A stretch of 64,000 nt of DNA from Thalassobacillus devorans (GTDB lineage: Bacteria > Bacillota > Bacilli > Bacillales > Halobacillaceae). This document shows positions 51,855 through 60,444 of this stretch, piece after piece. Where the stretch lies: assembly GCF_011761345.1 (NCBI RefSeq), contig NZ_JAASRY010000001.1:682001-746000 (forward strand). Direction: 5' to 3'. The notes beneath the pieces are model-generated. The model was not told the origin of the DNA. It searched no databases and worked only from the letters and a program-made list of their open reading frames with translations. Both the position numbers and the translations under genes were made by a program. Positions within the stretch are counted from its first letter, which is position 1, and every line of letters begins with the position of its first letter.

Positions 51855-52856
51855 TTATTTTATTCCTAATTGCTGTCTGTCAGGGGGTGCCATGAATTCC
51901 GGACCTACTGGGTCTTTTACATGGCGCATCAGAATTTCATCGATGTCGCGCAAGCTGTCTTCATCGATTTCAAAATCGAGTTCGTCGATCGGGTCCATTT
52001 GGTCGGGACGGCGTCCGCCCATTAAAGCGATGTCAGCGCCTGGTTGTTGGATGACCCATTTCAATGCCAGATGGAGGACTCGTTTTCCGAACCTGTCCTG
52101 AGCCAGCTTGTCCAGTTGGTCCACGGCGCTCAAGTACTGCTCAAACCGCGGCTGTTGGAACTTCGGATCTTCTTTGCGTAAATCATCTCCCTCAAAGCTG
52201 CGGTCATTGGTCATTTTCCCTGACAATAACCCGCGGCATAAGGAGCCATAAAGTAGGGAAGACATATTGTTTTCCTGTACATAATGAAGCACATCATTCT
52301 CCGCCTCACGCTCAAATAGGTTATACGGTGGCTGCAGTGTATGCAATGGAGCAGATTCCCGGAAATAATCCATTTGCTCCGGTGTAAAATTACTGACGCC
52401 GATTGCACGTATCTTTCCCTGTTTATAGAGGTAGTTCAACGCTTCAGCTGTTTCATCAATCGGAGCAACCGGGTCTGGCCAGTGGACCTGATAAATATCA
52501 ATGTAATCCGTTTGAAGTCGTCTTAGGGAATCATCGACTTCCTGGTGAATCCGTTCTTTACTGCCATTCCGGAATGGCTGCTCGTCTTTCCAGTCCAAAC
52601 CGACTTTAGTTGCCAGGACGATGTCATCACGGCTGCCATATTCCTTAACAGCTTTCCCGATAATTTCTTCTGACCGGCCAAACCCGTATACCGGTGCTGT
52701 GTCGATCAGGTTGACGCCTTTATCCAGTGCGGTATGGATGGTGCGAATCGAGTCTTTCTCATCTGTACCACCCCACATCCAGCCGCCGATCGCCCAGGTG
52801 CCAAGACCGATCGGGCTAACCTTCAAGTCCGTGTTGCTGATTTGTAATCTATCCAT
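51855..52856 (-). CDS. Aldo/keto reductase (AKR11/YhdN-like)
   Basis: 333 residues. The (beta/alpha)8 AKR tetrad is seen in NLIDTAPVYGFGRSE (Asp and Tyr), VLATKVGLDW (Lys) and YIDIYQVHWPDP (His). IALMGGRRPDQM near the end is the NADPH phosphate-binding region. The closest match in memory is the B. subtilis general-stress reductase YhdN (AKR11B). The ATG at 52856 is preceded by GGGAG; an ATG at 52925 is further up without a site. The sirtuin gene lies 70 bases upstream on the same strand. Confidence 0.87.
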   Translation of the reverse strand: MDRLQISNTDLKVSPIGLGTWAIGGWMWGGTDEKDSIRTIHTALDKGVNLIDTAPVYGFGRSEEIIGKAVKEYGSRDDIVLATKVGLDWKDEQPFRNGSKERIHQEVDDSLRRLQTDYIDIYQVHWPDPVAPIDETAEALNYLYKQGKIRAIGVSNFTPEQMDYFRESAPLHTLQPPYNLFEREAENDVLHYVQENNMSSLLYGSLCRGLLSGKMTNDRSFEGDDLRKEDPKFQQPRFEQYLSAVDQLDKLAQDRFGKRVLHLALKWVIQQPGADIALMGGRRPDQMDPIDELDFEIDEDSLRDIDEILMRHVKDPVGPEFMAPPDRQQLGIK

Positions 52857-52926
52857 GAATATCACTCCCATACTGCAAGTCTCTCTAACGCTCTTCCCGT
52901 TATGGCACGAATTTAATCGTTCCACT

Positions 52927-53664
52927 TCAATCGATCAATGGACTAAGTTCACGGACAACTTTGCTCAAATCGTCATGAATTACGTGGTTGAATAAATAAT
53001 CCTTGCCCGTCGGCTCCCCGTTGATCATGATGGCAGGAATTCCGCGATAGGCAGCATATTCCGGCAGCAGGTTGAACGGGGTGACAAAAAGGGAGGTACC
53101 CATGACGAGCAGCACATCGACATGATCCAGAATCGCTTCCGCTTCATCATGTGCAGTAATCATATCTCCGAATAAAACGACATCAGGCTTCAAAATATCG
53201 CCACAGCCCGGTTCCTGGCAATACGGTATTTCGTTTTCCATGACATAATCAAGGCTGTAAGAAGCCTGGCAGGAGGGGCAGGATGCCTGATTTAATGTGC
53301 CATGATATTCGACAACCCGGCTGTTTCCTGCCAGCTGGTGAAGACCATCGACATTTTGAGTAATTATAGCGACATCTTTTCCAGCGTCTTCGAGCCGTTT
53401 GAAAAATTGATGCACCTTGTTTGGCTGATAGTTTTTTAACAACTTTAAACGGAATATTCGTTTATATTTATTCCAAAAGTCCACCGGGTCTTTGAAGAAG
53501 TACTGGCTGGACATATAATATTCCCGTGCGTGATCTTCCGTCCACAATCCTTCACTGGATCGAAAATCAGGAATGCCGCTTGCCGTGGATACACCTGCTC
53601 CTGTGAGGATGGCAACTGAATTGGCCTGTTGTATGATTTTTGCTATTTGATCTAAGTGGTTCAT
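52927..53664 (-). CDS. NAD-dependent protein deacetylase (sirtuin)
   Basis: 245 residues. ILTGAGVSTASGIPDFRSSEG binds NAD (20 of these residues are conserved in sirtuins), TQNVDGLH and the catalytic His in VEYHGTL follow; the zinc module has CPSC and CQEPGC pairs. GTSLFVTP and NGEPTG complete the Rossmann part. It removes acyl groups from lysines. The ATG at 53664 has GGGAGGG seven bases upstream; the ORF open to 53802 is not needed. It could be cotranscribed with the aldo/keto reductase gene, as only 70 bases separate them. Confidence 0.9.
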   Translation of the reverse strand: MNHLDQIAKIIQQANSVAILTGAGVSTASGIPDFRSSEGLWTEDHAREYYMSSQYFFKDPVDFWNKYKRIFRLKLLKNYQPNKVHQFFKRLEDAGKDVAIITQNVDGLHQLAGNSRVVEYHGTLNQASCPSCQASYSLDYVMENEIPYCQEPGCGDILKPDVVLFGDMITAHDEAEAILDHVDVLLVMGTSLFVTPFNLLPEYAAYRGIPAIMINGEPTGKDYLFNHVIHDDLSKVVRELSPLID

Positions 53665-53825
53665 CAATATCCCTCCCAGGTAAAAAATAGAAAGTATCCT
53701 AATTATAGTACACAGGAGTATAACAATTAAATCGGGAAGCTGATAAATAGTGGTTCCCACTTTCTTCATGTATGTTAGGCTGAAAGTATCATGAATTTCC
53801 AATTCGAGAGGAAGAGATAGTACAT

Positions 53826-54401
53826 ATGGGGAAAATGGTTAAAAACAAAGCAGTAGTTACTTTAATAACTGTGGTGTGCGTGCTGGGGGCAGTTTCCTGG
53901 CTATATCCTTACTCGCCTGTAAGCGCCAAAAAAACAATAACCTATCAACCGGACGAAGTAGTAGTGGAGCAATATGAAAATGATCTGTCAGCTTTTAAGG
54001 ATCGGTATCAAAGAGTCAGTGAAGGGGAAGAGGAGTACAGCAGAACCACCGATCAGGTACAGTACCTTTTACAAATGTTCGAACAGCGTTGGCTGGTGAG
54101 TAAAGAACCGACAAAGGTTACAAAGGGAAAGCTGGATAAAATCCATTTTGAAGTGAAACAAGCGAGAGAGGTATTGATTGGCCTTGTCTTTGAGGAGGAA
54201 TATACTGATAATGCAAGCTCATTCCTGAGGTTATTATTGGAAAGGACGTTGCATTTAGAAGAGCAAGTGAATGAATTAAAGCATGCTTCCGACCATTCAC
54301 GCGCAACACTTGATAGAGAGTTTAGAAACCTGCATACAAGTTTCATCAATAATTTTGGAATGCTCGACACATTTTTCGACCGATACCTGAATGAAGTATA
54401 A
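53826..54401 (+). CDS. Secreted or anchored helical protein (191 aa), unknown
   Basis: A signal or anchor segment (AVVTLITVVCVLGAVSWLY, about 9-27) ends in SPVSAKK, a possible cleavage site. The rest is helical and charged (VEQYENDLSAFKDRYQR, ERTLHLEEQVNELKHASD). I do not recognise the family. GAGAGGAAGAGATAGTACAT lies upstream of the ATG, an imperfect SD. It is a single gene with its own terminator. Confidence 0.6.
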   Translation: MGKMVKNKAVVTLITVVCVLGAVSWLYPYSPVSAKKTITYQPDEVVVEQYENDLSAFKDRYQRVSEGEEEYSRTTDQVQYLLQMFEQRWLVSKEPTKVTKGKLDKIHFEVKQAREVLIGLVFEEEYTDNASSFLRLLLERTLHLEEQVNELKHASDHSRATLDREFRNLHTSFINNFGMLDTFFDRYLNEV

Positions 54402-54407
54402 AATAGT

Positions 54408-54437
54408 AAAACAGCTCAGTTCGCTTGAGCTGTTTTA
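54408..54437. terminator. Rho-independent terminator
   Basis: AAAACAGCTCA pairs with TGAGCTGTTTT; convergent with the NfrA gene. Confidence 0.85.
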
Positions 54438-54454
54438 TTATTGAAGGTAAAGTT

Positions 54455-55192
54455 TTATTTTTTATTGAAGCCTTTATTCTGTACATGATCTGTGACCTCC
54501 ATCCGAATCGTGTTCTGGAACCGGCGTTTCATCTGGTCTGTCCAGGTGTCCGTCCGGTTATTCTCTGATCTCTTTTCATAATATTTGGCGATTCTATCGT
54601 CGAAACGATCCAATGCTTCTTCATGATGTTTGTAGCTGTTTTCAAAATAGACAGCATCGATCGGAAGGCGTGGCTTTGGTTCCGGGTGATGAGCAGGGTA
54701 GCCGATTGCCATGCCGAAAAGGGGGATGACGTGTTTGGGTAGATCCAATAGTTCATCGACTTTGGCAATGTTATTACGGACACTGCCGATGTAGCAGATA
54801 CCGAGCCCTATAGACTCAGCTGCAACAGCCGCATTTTGTGCTGCGAGAGCGGCATCGATAGCAGAAACAAGAAAATGTTCGCTGTTTTCCAGGTTGTCGA
54901 GCATCGCTTCATATTCTTCCTCATTCGCTTTGACTGTCACCCGGTTCAAATCGGCACAAAAGATAAGAAAATGGCCATTATCCTTCACATAGCTTTGTCC
55001 GGTAATTTCCGCAAGCTCCGCTTTTTTATTTTCATCCGTAACCCCGATAATGGAGTAAGCCATCATATAGCTTGAAGTGGAAGCGTGCTGGGCGCTGGAT
55101 ATAATCATTTCGATTTGCTGCTCGTTCAATTTTTTTGATTTGAACTTTCTGATGGAGCGGTGACTTAATAAATTTTCAATCATTTCATTCAT
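54455..55192 (-). CDS. nfrA: NADPH-dependent flavin oxidoreductase (nitroreductase, NfrA-like)
   Basis: 245 residues. LLSHRSIRKFKSKKL and QHASTSSYMMAYSIIGV at the start bind FMN; AAQNAAVAAESIGLGICYIG and PLFGMAIGYPAHHPEPKPRL (20-residue excerpts) are typical of the NfsA/FRP group. Such enzymes reduce FMN, quinones, nitro compounds or disulfides with NADPH. AAAGGGGAATCACC precedes the ATG. It is next to a lipoprotein gene on the same strand, which lies downstream-to-upstream (55211-55936) and is separated by only 18 bases, so both may form one transcript. Confidence 0.85.
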   Translation of the reverse strand: MNEMIENLLSHRSIRKFKSKKLNEQQIEMIISSAQHASTSSYMMAYSIIGVTDENKKAELAEITGQSYVKDNGHFLIFCADLNRVTVKANEEEYEAMLDNLENSEHFLVSAIDAALAAQNAAVAAESIGLGICYIGSVRNNIAKVDELLDLPKHVIPLFGMAIGYPAHHPEPKPRLPIDAVYFENSYKHHEEALDRFDDRIAKYYEKRSENNRTDTWTDQMKRRFQNTIRMEVTDHVQNKGFNKK

Positions 55193-55210
55193 GGTGATTC
55201 CCCTTTATAT

Positions 55211-55936
55211 CTAGTTAATAGTTAACGTGATAGTGGTGGCAGGTGCCCCTTTAGCTTTCCAGTTTTCCAGATTGTAAGAAGCGTAGTCCTCGACTCTTGG
55301 GATATCGATCGTCAATTCACTAGTGGATGTCCATCCCATATTTTCAATCGGGAACTGGTAAGCTTGATAGGTAGCTTCCGGGAAGTTTTCATCATCGATA
55401 GTTAAAGTTTTTTCTTCAAGATTACTTAAATCGACCACTTCCACATGATGTGTGGTGACACCATCCTGATTGGTTCTGCCGAATTTGATAGCCATTTGAT
55501 TGTCATGAGAAACCTGAACCTGTTCCAGTTTAGCCAGATCCGCCAGCAAAATGGATGTTTCCTTTGAAAAGTCAATAAGTATGTAGGAACAACGGTTTTC
55601 ATAACATGCGAATTCAATTAAAGCTTTATCTGCGTGTTCGTTCATTGTAACTGGTATAAATTTCATTGTCTCGAGTTTTGCTTGAGGATCTTTCGACGTA
55701 CTGACAAAATTGTTCAAAATTGAATGTTTCTTTAAATCAATCGTAAATGTATTCTCTCCCAGCTGGACTTGGTACTTATGAGGAGGTTTTGTTTTCTCTT
55801 GTTCATCCCCCTTTGCTTTCGTTGTAACATTCTCTTTTACTACTTCCATGTCTTCTGTTGCCTTACTGCTCTCAGAAGAACATCCGCCAATTACCAGGAT
55901 GATACTCACCAGAAGAAATATTAACATGTGTTTCAT
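55211..55936 (-). CDS. Lipoprotein of unknown function (241 aa)
   Basis: A lipobox (ILVIGGC, Cys about 19) and a charged linker (KATEDMEVVKENVTTKAKGD) precede a beta-rich domain with two cysteines in EFACYENRCSY, which may form a disulfide. I do not recognise the family. GAGGAGC precedes the ATG. It lies 18 bases upstream of the nfrA gene on the same strand. Confidence 0.7.
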   Translation of the reverse strand: MKHMLIFLLVSIILVIGGCSSESSKATEDMEVVKENVTTKAKGDEQEKTKPPHKYQVQLGENTFTIDLKKHSILNNFVSTSKDPQAKLETMKFIPVTMNEHADKALIEFACYENRCSYILIDFSKETSILLADLAKLEQVQVSHDNQMAIKFGRTNQDGVTTHHVEVVDLSNLEEKTLTIDDENFPEATYQAYQFPIENMGWTSTSELTIDIPRVEDYASYNLENWKAKGAPATTITLTIN

Positions 55937-56139
55937 TTTTTTAGCTCCTCTATTAATTTTCTTCTCTATTATTATTCCTCTCTATTAAAAATTACCACTA
56001 TCAGAAAGGGATTACAATATTTCACATTTGCTAGGTTAGATACCACTGCAGAAATACAATATGCTATAAGTGAGTTTCATATATCATTGTGCTCATGAAG
56101 CGCTGCATCTACTTACGACTATCTGACGAGTACATGGAA

Positions 56140-56171
56140 AAAGGAACGAAACCGGGGGATTTCGTTCCTTT
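56140..56171 (-). terminator. Terminator after the small minus-strand gene
   Basis: AAAGGAACGAAA and TTTCGTTCCTTT are perfect complements; on the minus strand TTTTT follows. Confidence 0.8.
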
Positions 56172-56206
56172 GGGTACTGTATCTGCTGTTTTCTATAAAA
56201 GGGGTG

Positions 56207-56395
56207 TTAAAGTTTCATGTTTTTTGGATTATGAACCTCGGTCTGTGCTCCGTGGTCGAGATATTCTTCATTAAGGATTTCTTTTTCTTTATCCGAAAGA
56301 GATGCATCTTCCATCGAGCGGTTGCCTCTTTTTTCAATATAGATCGCAACGGCGATGAGTAGGGCAAGGGGTACTAAAAACATTAACCAAATCAT
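56207..56395 (-). CDS. Small membrane protein (62 aa), unknown
   Basis: AAGGAGG seven bases before the ATG at 56395 fixes the start; a longer ORF up to 56536 lacks a site. One transmembrane helix (IWLMFLVPLALLIAVAIYI, about 2-20) is followed by KRGNRSMEDASLSDKEKEIL, an acidic cytoplasmic tail. I do not recognise the family. Confidence 0.6.
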   Translation of the reverse strand: MIWLMFLVPLALLIAVAIYIEKRGNRSMEDASLSDKEKEILNEEYLDHGAQTEVHNPKNMKL

Positions 56396-56780
56396 GTTCA
56401 ACCCTCCTTGCTTTATTATGTTAATAAAATTCCCGAAATATGCAGGCGTTAATCCTTTATGACAATAAAGAGGGAAAACGATGTGCTTTTTGAGATGCTT
56501 GTTATCTATTTGTAAAAATAAATAGACCAAAAGCACTACTGGTGTTGGTGACTTACTTTCGTAAATAAGGAAACCTCGATATACAGTTCTTCAACAATAG
56601 GGAGAGCTACTCATAAAAGCGTGTTTGCCTTCAACCTCTTGCATATTTCTGTTATCCTTTTTATACGCATCCGGGTACCTGTTATGTTATTTTTTTATAG
56701 GATGAAAAGGTGTGGAACCGCGTTATATCAAGGGTTGTATCTATTATAATGAATTCCAAAAAAAGTTCAGGCATACCCCC

Positions 56781-56809
56781 TTGACTATTATGGTGAGATG
56801 CTTTAATAT
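56781..56809 (+). promoter_or_regulatory. Promoter of the DsrE-glutaredoxin operon
   Basis: TTGACT (56781-56786), 17-base spacer, TAATAT (56804-56809). The preceding ATACCCCC runs into the -35. The 500 bases between the small membrane gene and this operon show no other gene. Confidence 0.75.
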
Positions 56810-56817
56810 ACATCACA

Positions 56818-56843
56818 GGGTATTTAACCCGCCGGGGTATTAG
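56818..56843 (+). promoter_or_regulatory. CsoR/CstR-like operator at the start of the DsrE operon
   Basis: GGGTATTTAACCC followed by ACCCGCCGGGGTATT: overlapping inverted ACCC/GGGT motifs just downstream of the predicted transcription start, in the style of G-tract operators bound by CsoR-family repressors such as persulfide-sensing CstR. Confidence 0.6.
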
Positions 56844-56901
56844 GGGTTGGCAACTTCTAGACGGTAAGAATATTAATAACATTCTCAAGGAGGAATTTTT
56901 A

Positions 56902-57291
56902 ATGAAAACAGCTATTATCGCAGCAAACGGTGGAGCGTTCGACGCTTACAAAGTATTGAACATTGCAAACGCATCTGCAACTTACGATGGTGAAACTGCA
57001 GTATTCTTCACATTCGAGGGTTTGAACCTGATCCACAAGGAAGCTCATAAGCAACTTCCAATGCCTGAAGGAGCAGAACACTTCCAGGAAGGTTTTGAAA
57101 AAGCAAACGTACCATCTATCCCTGAATTGGTTGAAATGGCTCAGGAAATGGGTGTACGTTTCATCGCCTGCCAAATGACAATGGACGTTATGGGTCTTAC
57201 AAAAGAGGACTTCGTTGACGGAATCGAAGTTGGCGGCGCAGCAACTTTCCTGAACTTTGCCAAAGACGCGGATGTATCGCTTACATTCTAA
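56902..57291 (+). CDS. DsrE/DsrF-like sulfur-relay protein
   Basis: 129 residues. MKTAIIAANGGAFDAYKVLN opens a DsrE/F fold; FIACQMTMDVMGL carries the conserved Cys (about 90) that could hold a persulfide. This type accompanies sulfane-sulfur operons (DsrE2/YrkE-like). AAGGAGG precedes the ATG. A glutaredoxin gene follows 28 bases later in the same transcript. It is driven by a promoter with CsoR/CstR-like operator motifs. Confidence 0.85.
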   Translation: MKTAIIAANGGAFDAYKVLNIANASATYDGETAVFFTFEGLNLIHKEAHKQLPMPEGAEHFQEGFEKANVPSIPELVEMAQEMGVRFIACQMTMDVMGLTKEDFVDGIEVGGAATFLNFAKDADVSLTF

Positions 57292-57319
57292 TATACTAAG
57301 GTTTAAAGGAGTGGAGTAA

Positions 57320-57550
57320 ATGGTAACAGTATATACGACCAGCACCTGTCCTTATTGCACCATGGTCAAGCAATTTCTAGATCAAATGATTGTCAGCTAT
57401 AAGGAAGTCAATTTGGAAAATGATCCAGAAGAAGGGAGAAAGTTAGTGGAAACAACTGGAGAAATGGGAGTTCCACAAACGAATATCGACGGTCAATGGG
57501 TCATCGGATTCGATCCAGAAACATTCTTGAAGTATTTGCCGAAACAGTAA
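57320..57550 (+). CDS. Glutaredoxin family protein
   Basis: 76 residues. VYTTSTCPYCTMVKQFLDQ holds the CPYC redox motif and MGVPQTNIDG the cis-Pro loop. Such short glutaredoxins reduce mixed or per-sulfides with glutathione or bacillithiol. AAAGGAG lies seven bases before the ATG. Together with the DsrE gene it forms the first transcript of the sulfur island. A methyltransferase fragment follows at once. Confidence 0.88.
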   Translation: MVTVYTTSTCPYCTMVKQFLDQMIVSYKEVNLENDPEEGRKLVETTGEMGVPQTNIDGQWVIGFDPETFLKYLPKQ

Positions 57551-57556
57551 AAGATA

Positions 57557-57775
57557 TATGGCGATGAAAAAGTCATCGATCTTGGAGCAGGAAACGGGTA
57601 TTTGACATTACCGATTGCAAAAGCGACGAAGGGCCGTGTGACAGCGGTCGATATCCAGCCGGAAATGTTCGAGATGGTGGCTGAGCGTGCGGAAAAAGAA
57701 GGACTTTATACTTTAGGAAAGTTTAATTTTGTTAAAGGGTTAAAGTATAAGAAAATACTAAGGCTTTCGCCATAA
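57557..57775 (+). pseudogene. Internal fragment of a class I SAM methyltransferase
   Basis: Reads VIDLGAGNGYLTLPIAKA, then TAVDIQPEMFEMVAERAEKE, the SAM-binding motif I and following helix of small methyltransferases. The N-terminal part is missing and the remainder runs into a dispersed repeat (family C) at about 57711, which supplies the stop. It starts just behind the glutaredoxin stop. An intact gene here in a relative may belong to the sulfur operon; unproven. Confidence 0.75.
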
Positions 57776-57806
57776 GGACTTGGCGACAAGCAAAGTTTTT
57801 CTAATT
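57711..57806 (+). repeat. Dispersed repeat family C, plus-oriented copy
   Basis: CTTTAGGAAAGTTTAATTTT (first 20 bases) to GTTTTTCTAATT; its reverse complement matches 22923-23016 over nearly the whole length, with the shared inner GGCGAAAGCC. It truncates the methyltransferase fragment. Confidence 0.7.
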
Positions 57807-57860
57807 GTTACAACAAAATAAAGGGATGGAGGGAGCGCTGTTGCTTCCTCTGCCCGCTCC

Positions 57861-57916
57861 ACTTATTTTTTTAAAAGTCCGCCAATAATGAAGGGTTGAC
57901 TTTTAAAAAAATAAGT
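57861..57916. repeat. 19-bp perfect inverted repeat ahead of the rhodanese operon
   Basis: ACTTATTTTTTTAAAAGTC (57861-57879) and GACTTTTAAAAAAATAAGT (57898-57916) are exact complements with an 18-base loop. The right arm contains most of the -35 TTGACT (57896-57901), so the same bases may act as promoter and terminator hairpin. Confidence 0.8.
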
Positions 57917-57939
57917 TCAAACTATACCCATAGGGGTTA
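57896..57939 (+). promoter_or_regulatory. Promoter and CsoR/CstR-like operator of the rhodanese operon
   Basis: TTGACT (57896-57901) with a weak -10 near 57920-57925 (AACTAT). TATACCCATAGGGGTTA (57923-57939) is an imperfect palindrome of the TACCC-N3-GGGGTA type bound by CstR/CsoR-family repressors and covers the -10. It resembles the operator at 56818. Confidence 0.65.
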
Positions 57940-57967
57940 AGGTAATTATGAAGAGAGGTATTGAAAA

Positions 57968-58336
57968 ATGGAAACAATCATTACAATCGCAGCAGTAGCA
58001 TTCCTGGTTTGGTTTTTAGCCAAACGGCTGATGCCGGCAAAAGGCGTCGGCCAGATTACAATTTCACAATTGAAGGACGAAATGAAACAGAAAAAAGGAA
58101 AACAGTTCATAGACGTCCGTACACCTGGCGAGTATCAGGCGAATCATATTAAAGGCTTTAACAACCTGCCGCTCCAGCAATTAGGAAAGCAGGCGGACCA
58201 GCTGGATAAGGAAAAGCCTGTCTATGTCATCTGCCAGAGTGGCGGCCGTTCCTCAGCAGCTTCCGGCATGCTGAAGAAGAAAGGTTTTGAAAAAGTGATC
58301 AATGTCCAGGGCGGCATGAATGCCTGGAGAGGTTAA
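57968..58336 (+). CDS. Membrane-anchored rhodanese
   Basis: 122 residues. One N-terminal transmembrane helix (IITIAAVAFLVWFLA, about 4-18) and a single rhodanese domain with FIDVRTPGEYQANHIKGFNN and the active-site loop ICQSGGRSS, catalytic Cys about 87. It probably exposes a sulfurtransferase at the inner face of the membrane. AGAGAGG lies ahead of the ATG. It is the first gene of the second sulfur transcript. Confidence 0.88.
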   Translation: METIITIAAVAFLVWFLAKRLMPAKGVGQITISQLKDEMKQKKGKQFIDVRTPGEYQANHIKGFNNLPLQQLGKQADQLDKEKPVYVICQSGGRSSAASGMLKKKGFEKVINVQGGMNAWRG

Positions 58337-58354
58337 AAGGAGGACCATCGAACA

Positions 58355-58651
58355 ATGAAAAGTTTAACAGCAGAACAAGTTAAAGAAATAATGGAACAAG
58401 GGGAACAATTGAATATCGTTGATGTCCGTGAAGTCGGCGAAGTCAGCCAGGGCAAAGTTCCTGGTGCGGTAAATATCCCGCTTCACTTGCTTGAGTTCCG
58501 AAAAGATGAATTGGATAAAAATAAAAACTATATCATGGTGTGCCGCTCTGGCGGCCGCAGCGGTCAGGCGACACAATTCCTTGATCAGTATGGTTATGAC
58601 GTTACCAACATGGAAGGCGGCATGATGTCCTGGACCGGTAAAGTCGAGTAA
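58355..58651 (+). CDS. Single-domain rhodanese sulfurtransferase
   Basis: 98 residues. IVDVREVGEVSQGKVPGAVN and the catalytic loop VCRSGGRSGQ are typical of GlpE-like rhodaneses, which move sulfane sulfur as a cysteine persulfide. AAAAGGAGG lies before the ATG, 18 bases after the previous gene. It is one of four rhodanese domains encoded in this 3.4-kb stretch. Confidence 0.9.
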   Translation: MKSLTAEQVKEIMEQGEQLNIVDVREVGEVSQGKVPGAVNIPLHLLEFRKDELDKNKNYIMVCRSGGRSGQATQFLDQYGYDVTNMEGGMMSWTGKVE

Positions 58652-58704
58652 TCGACCTGACGCAGACACACATCAACTTTCATCTATAATAGGAGGTATT
58701 TTCA

Positions 58705-59256
58705 ATGAAGGTAAATGAAGTATTAGATGCAAAAGGGCTGGCTTGCCCGATGCCAATCGTTCGAACGAAAAAAGCGATGACAGAACTGGAGCCTGGCCAC
58801 GTACTAGAAATTCAGGCGACAGACCGCGGTTCGATCGCTGATCTGGAAGCATGGTCTGAAAACATGGGTCATCAATACCTTGGTTATAAAGAAGATGGCG
58901 ACGTCTTGTACCATTATGTACGCAAGAGTACAGACTCCGAAGATAAACCGGAGGAGAAGCATGACCAGGTTGTTTCCAATGAAGACCTTAAAGGTAAATT
59001 GAATGACGAGATCACTGTTCTTGATGTTCGTGAACCAGCAGAATATGAATTCGGCCACATTCCTGGGGCTGTATCCGTGCCGCTCGGAGAAATTGATGAA
59101 AAAGCAGATGAAATCGAAAAAAATAAAGATGTCTATGTTATTTGCCGCACCGGAAGCCGCAGTGACATGGCAGCACAGAAACTTGCAGAAAAAGGCTACA
59201 ACGCATTCAACGTAACGCCAGGTATGAAAGACTGGAACGGCGACGTAGAAAAATAA
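58705..59256 (+). CDS. yrkF: TusA-rhodanese fusion (YrkF-like)
   Basis: 183 residues, as B. subtilis YrkF (185). The N-terminal TusA domain (about 1-72) has LDAKGLACPMPIVRTKKAM with the sulfur-carrying Cys of CPMP; the C-terminal rhodanese domain (about 90-183) has VLDVREPAEYEFGHIPGAVS and ICRTGSRSD. The fusion can pass a persulfide between its two Cys residues. GGAGG is eight bases before the ATG. It sits between a rhodanese gene and the persulfide dioxygenase gene. Confidence 0.9.
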   Translation: MKVNEVLDAKGLACPMPIVRTKKAMTELEPGHVLEIQATDRGSIADLEAWSENMGHQYLGYKEDGDVLYHYVRKSTDSEDKPEEKHDQVVSNEDLKGKLNDEITVLDVREPAEYEFGHIPGAVSVPLGEIDEKADEIEKNKDVYVICRTGSRSDMAAQKLAEKGYNAFNVTPGMKDWNGDVEK

Positions 59257-59279
59257 ATCATTAACTTGGAGGGGTTATA

Positions 59280-60404
59280 ATGCCAAAAGCAATGAGCGCA
59301 CAAGAAATTGCACGTAAAGTAATTGATAAAAAAGAATTGTTTATTCTGGATGTTCGTAACCAAAAAGAATTCGCAGACTGGAAAATCGAAGGCGACAGTG
59401 TAGAAGTTTTCAACGTACCTTACTTCGATCTTCTTGATGGTGTCGAAAGCATCATGGATAAACTTCCAAACAAAAACGTATTGGTTGTTTGTGCAAAAGA
59501 AGGTTCTTCTATGATGGTTGCCGACATGCTTGAAGAAACCGGCATGACCGGCGTATCTTACTTGAAAGGCGGTATGAAAGCCTGGAGTGAGTACCTGGAG
59601 CCGGTCAAAGTAGGCGACATTTCTGACGGCGGTGAACTATACCAGTTCGTACGTCTAGGAAAAGGCTGTCTATCTTATATGGTCATTTCTGATGGGGAAG
59701 CAATGGTCATCGACTCTAACCGTATGATTCAGCCATACCTTGACTTTGTAAAAGAAAAGAACGCAAAAATCGTTCAAATTGCAGACACTCATCTGCACGC
59801 GGACCACATTTCCGGCGGTCGTGCACTTCGTGAAGAAACAGGTGCCCAATATTGGCTGCCACCGAAAGATGCAACCGAAGTTCAATTCGATTACAACGCA
59901 CTTGAAGATGGCAGTGAAATCACCGTCGGTACCACTAGAGTTGGCGCACAAGCCGTATATTCTCCAGGTCACACGATCGGATCTACTTCTTTCATCATCG
60001 ACAGCAAATACTTGTTGACTGGTGACATCCTGTTCGTAGAATCTATCGGCCGTCCTGACCTTGCAGGTCTTACGGAAGACTGGGTCGGCGACTTGCGCGA
60101 CACACTGTACGGCCGTTACAAAGAGCTGCCTGATGACTTGGAAGTACTTCCTGCCCACTTCGCTAACATGAGTGAAGTACAGGATGATGGGAAAGTATCC
60201 GCAACACTAGGTGAGCTTTATAAAGTGAACACTGGCCTGAACGTGGAAGATGAAGGCGAATTCCGTAAGATGGTTACGGAAAACCTTCCACCACAGCCAA
60301 ACGCATATCAGGAAATTCGTCAGGTAAACATGGGTAAATTAACTCCAGAAGAAGAAGAAAAGCGTGAAATGGAAATCGGACCAAACCGCTGCGCGGTATC
60401 CTGA
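59280..60404 (+). CDS. yrkH: Rhodanese-persulfide dioxygenase fusion (MBL fold, YrkH-like)
   Basis: 374 residues. An N-terminal rhodanese domain (about 1-110; [18 protein letters not shown], active-site [10 protein letters not shown]) is followed by a metallo-beta-lactamase domain with [13 protein letters not shown] (HxHxDH), the [12 protein letters not shown] ligand, LLTGDILF and LPAHF, the iron site of ETHE1-type persulfide dioxygenases. It oxidises glutathione or bacillithiol persulfide to sulfite. CstB of S. aureus has the opposite order (dioxygenase first). GGAGGGG precedes the ATG. Confidence 0.9.
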   Translation: MPKAMSAQEIARKVIDKKELFILDVRNQKEFADWKIEGDSVEVFNVPYFDLLDGVESIMDKLPNKNVLVVCAKEGSSMMVADMLEETGMTGVSYLKGGMKAWSEYLEPVKVGDISDGGELYQFVRLGKGCLSYMVISDGEAMVIDSNRMIQPYLDFVKEKNAKIVQIADTHLHADHISGGRALREETGAQYWLPPKDATEVQFDYNALEDGSEITVGTTRVGAQAVYSPGHTIGSTSFIIDSKYLLTGDILFVESIGRPDLAGLTEDWVGDLRDTLYGRYKELPDDLEVLPAHFANMSEVQDDGKVSATLGELYKVNTGLNVEDEGEFRKMVTENLPPQPNAYQEIRQVNMGKLTPEEEEKREMEIGPNRCAVS

Positions 60405-60444
60405 TTGGCTGTCCCATTCCAGGGGCTCCCGGTTAATTTTAAAA

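Noticed and set aside
56089-56274. 61-residue plus-strand ORF
   Set aside because: No SD, and it spans the terminator hairpin of the minus-strand small gene and overlaps that gene.
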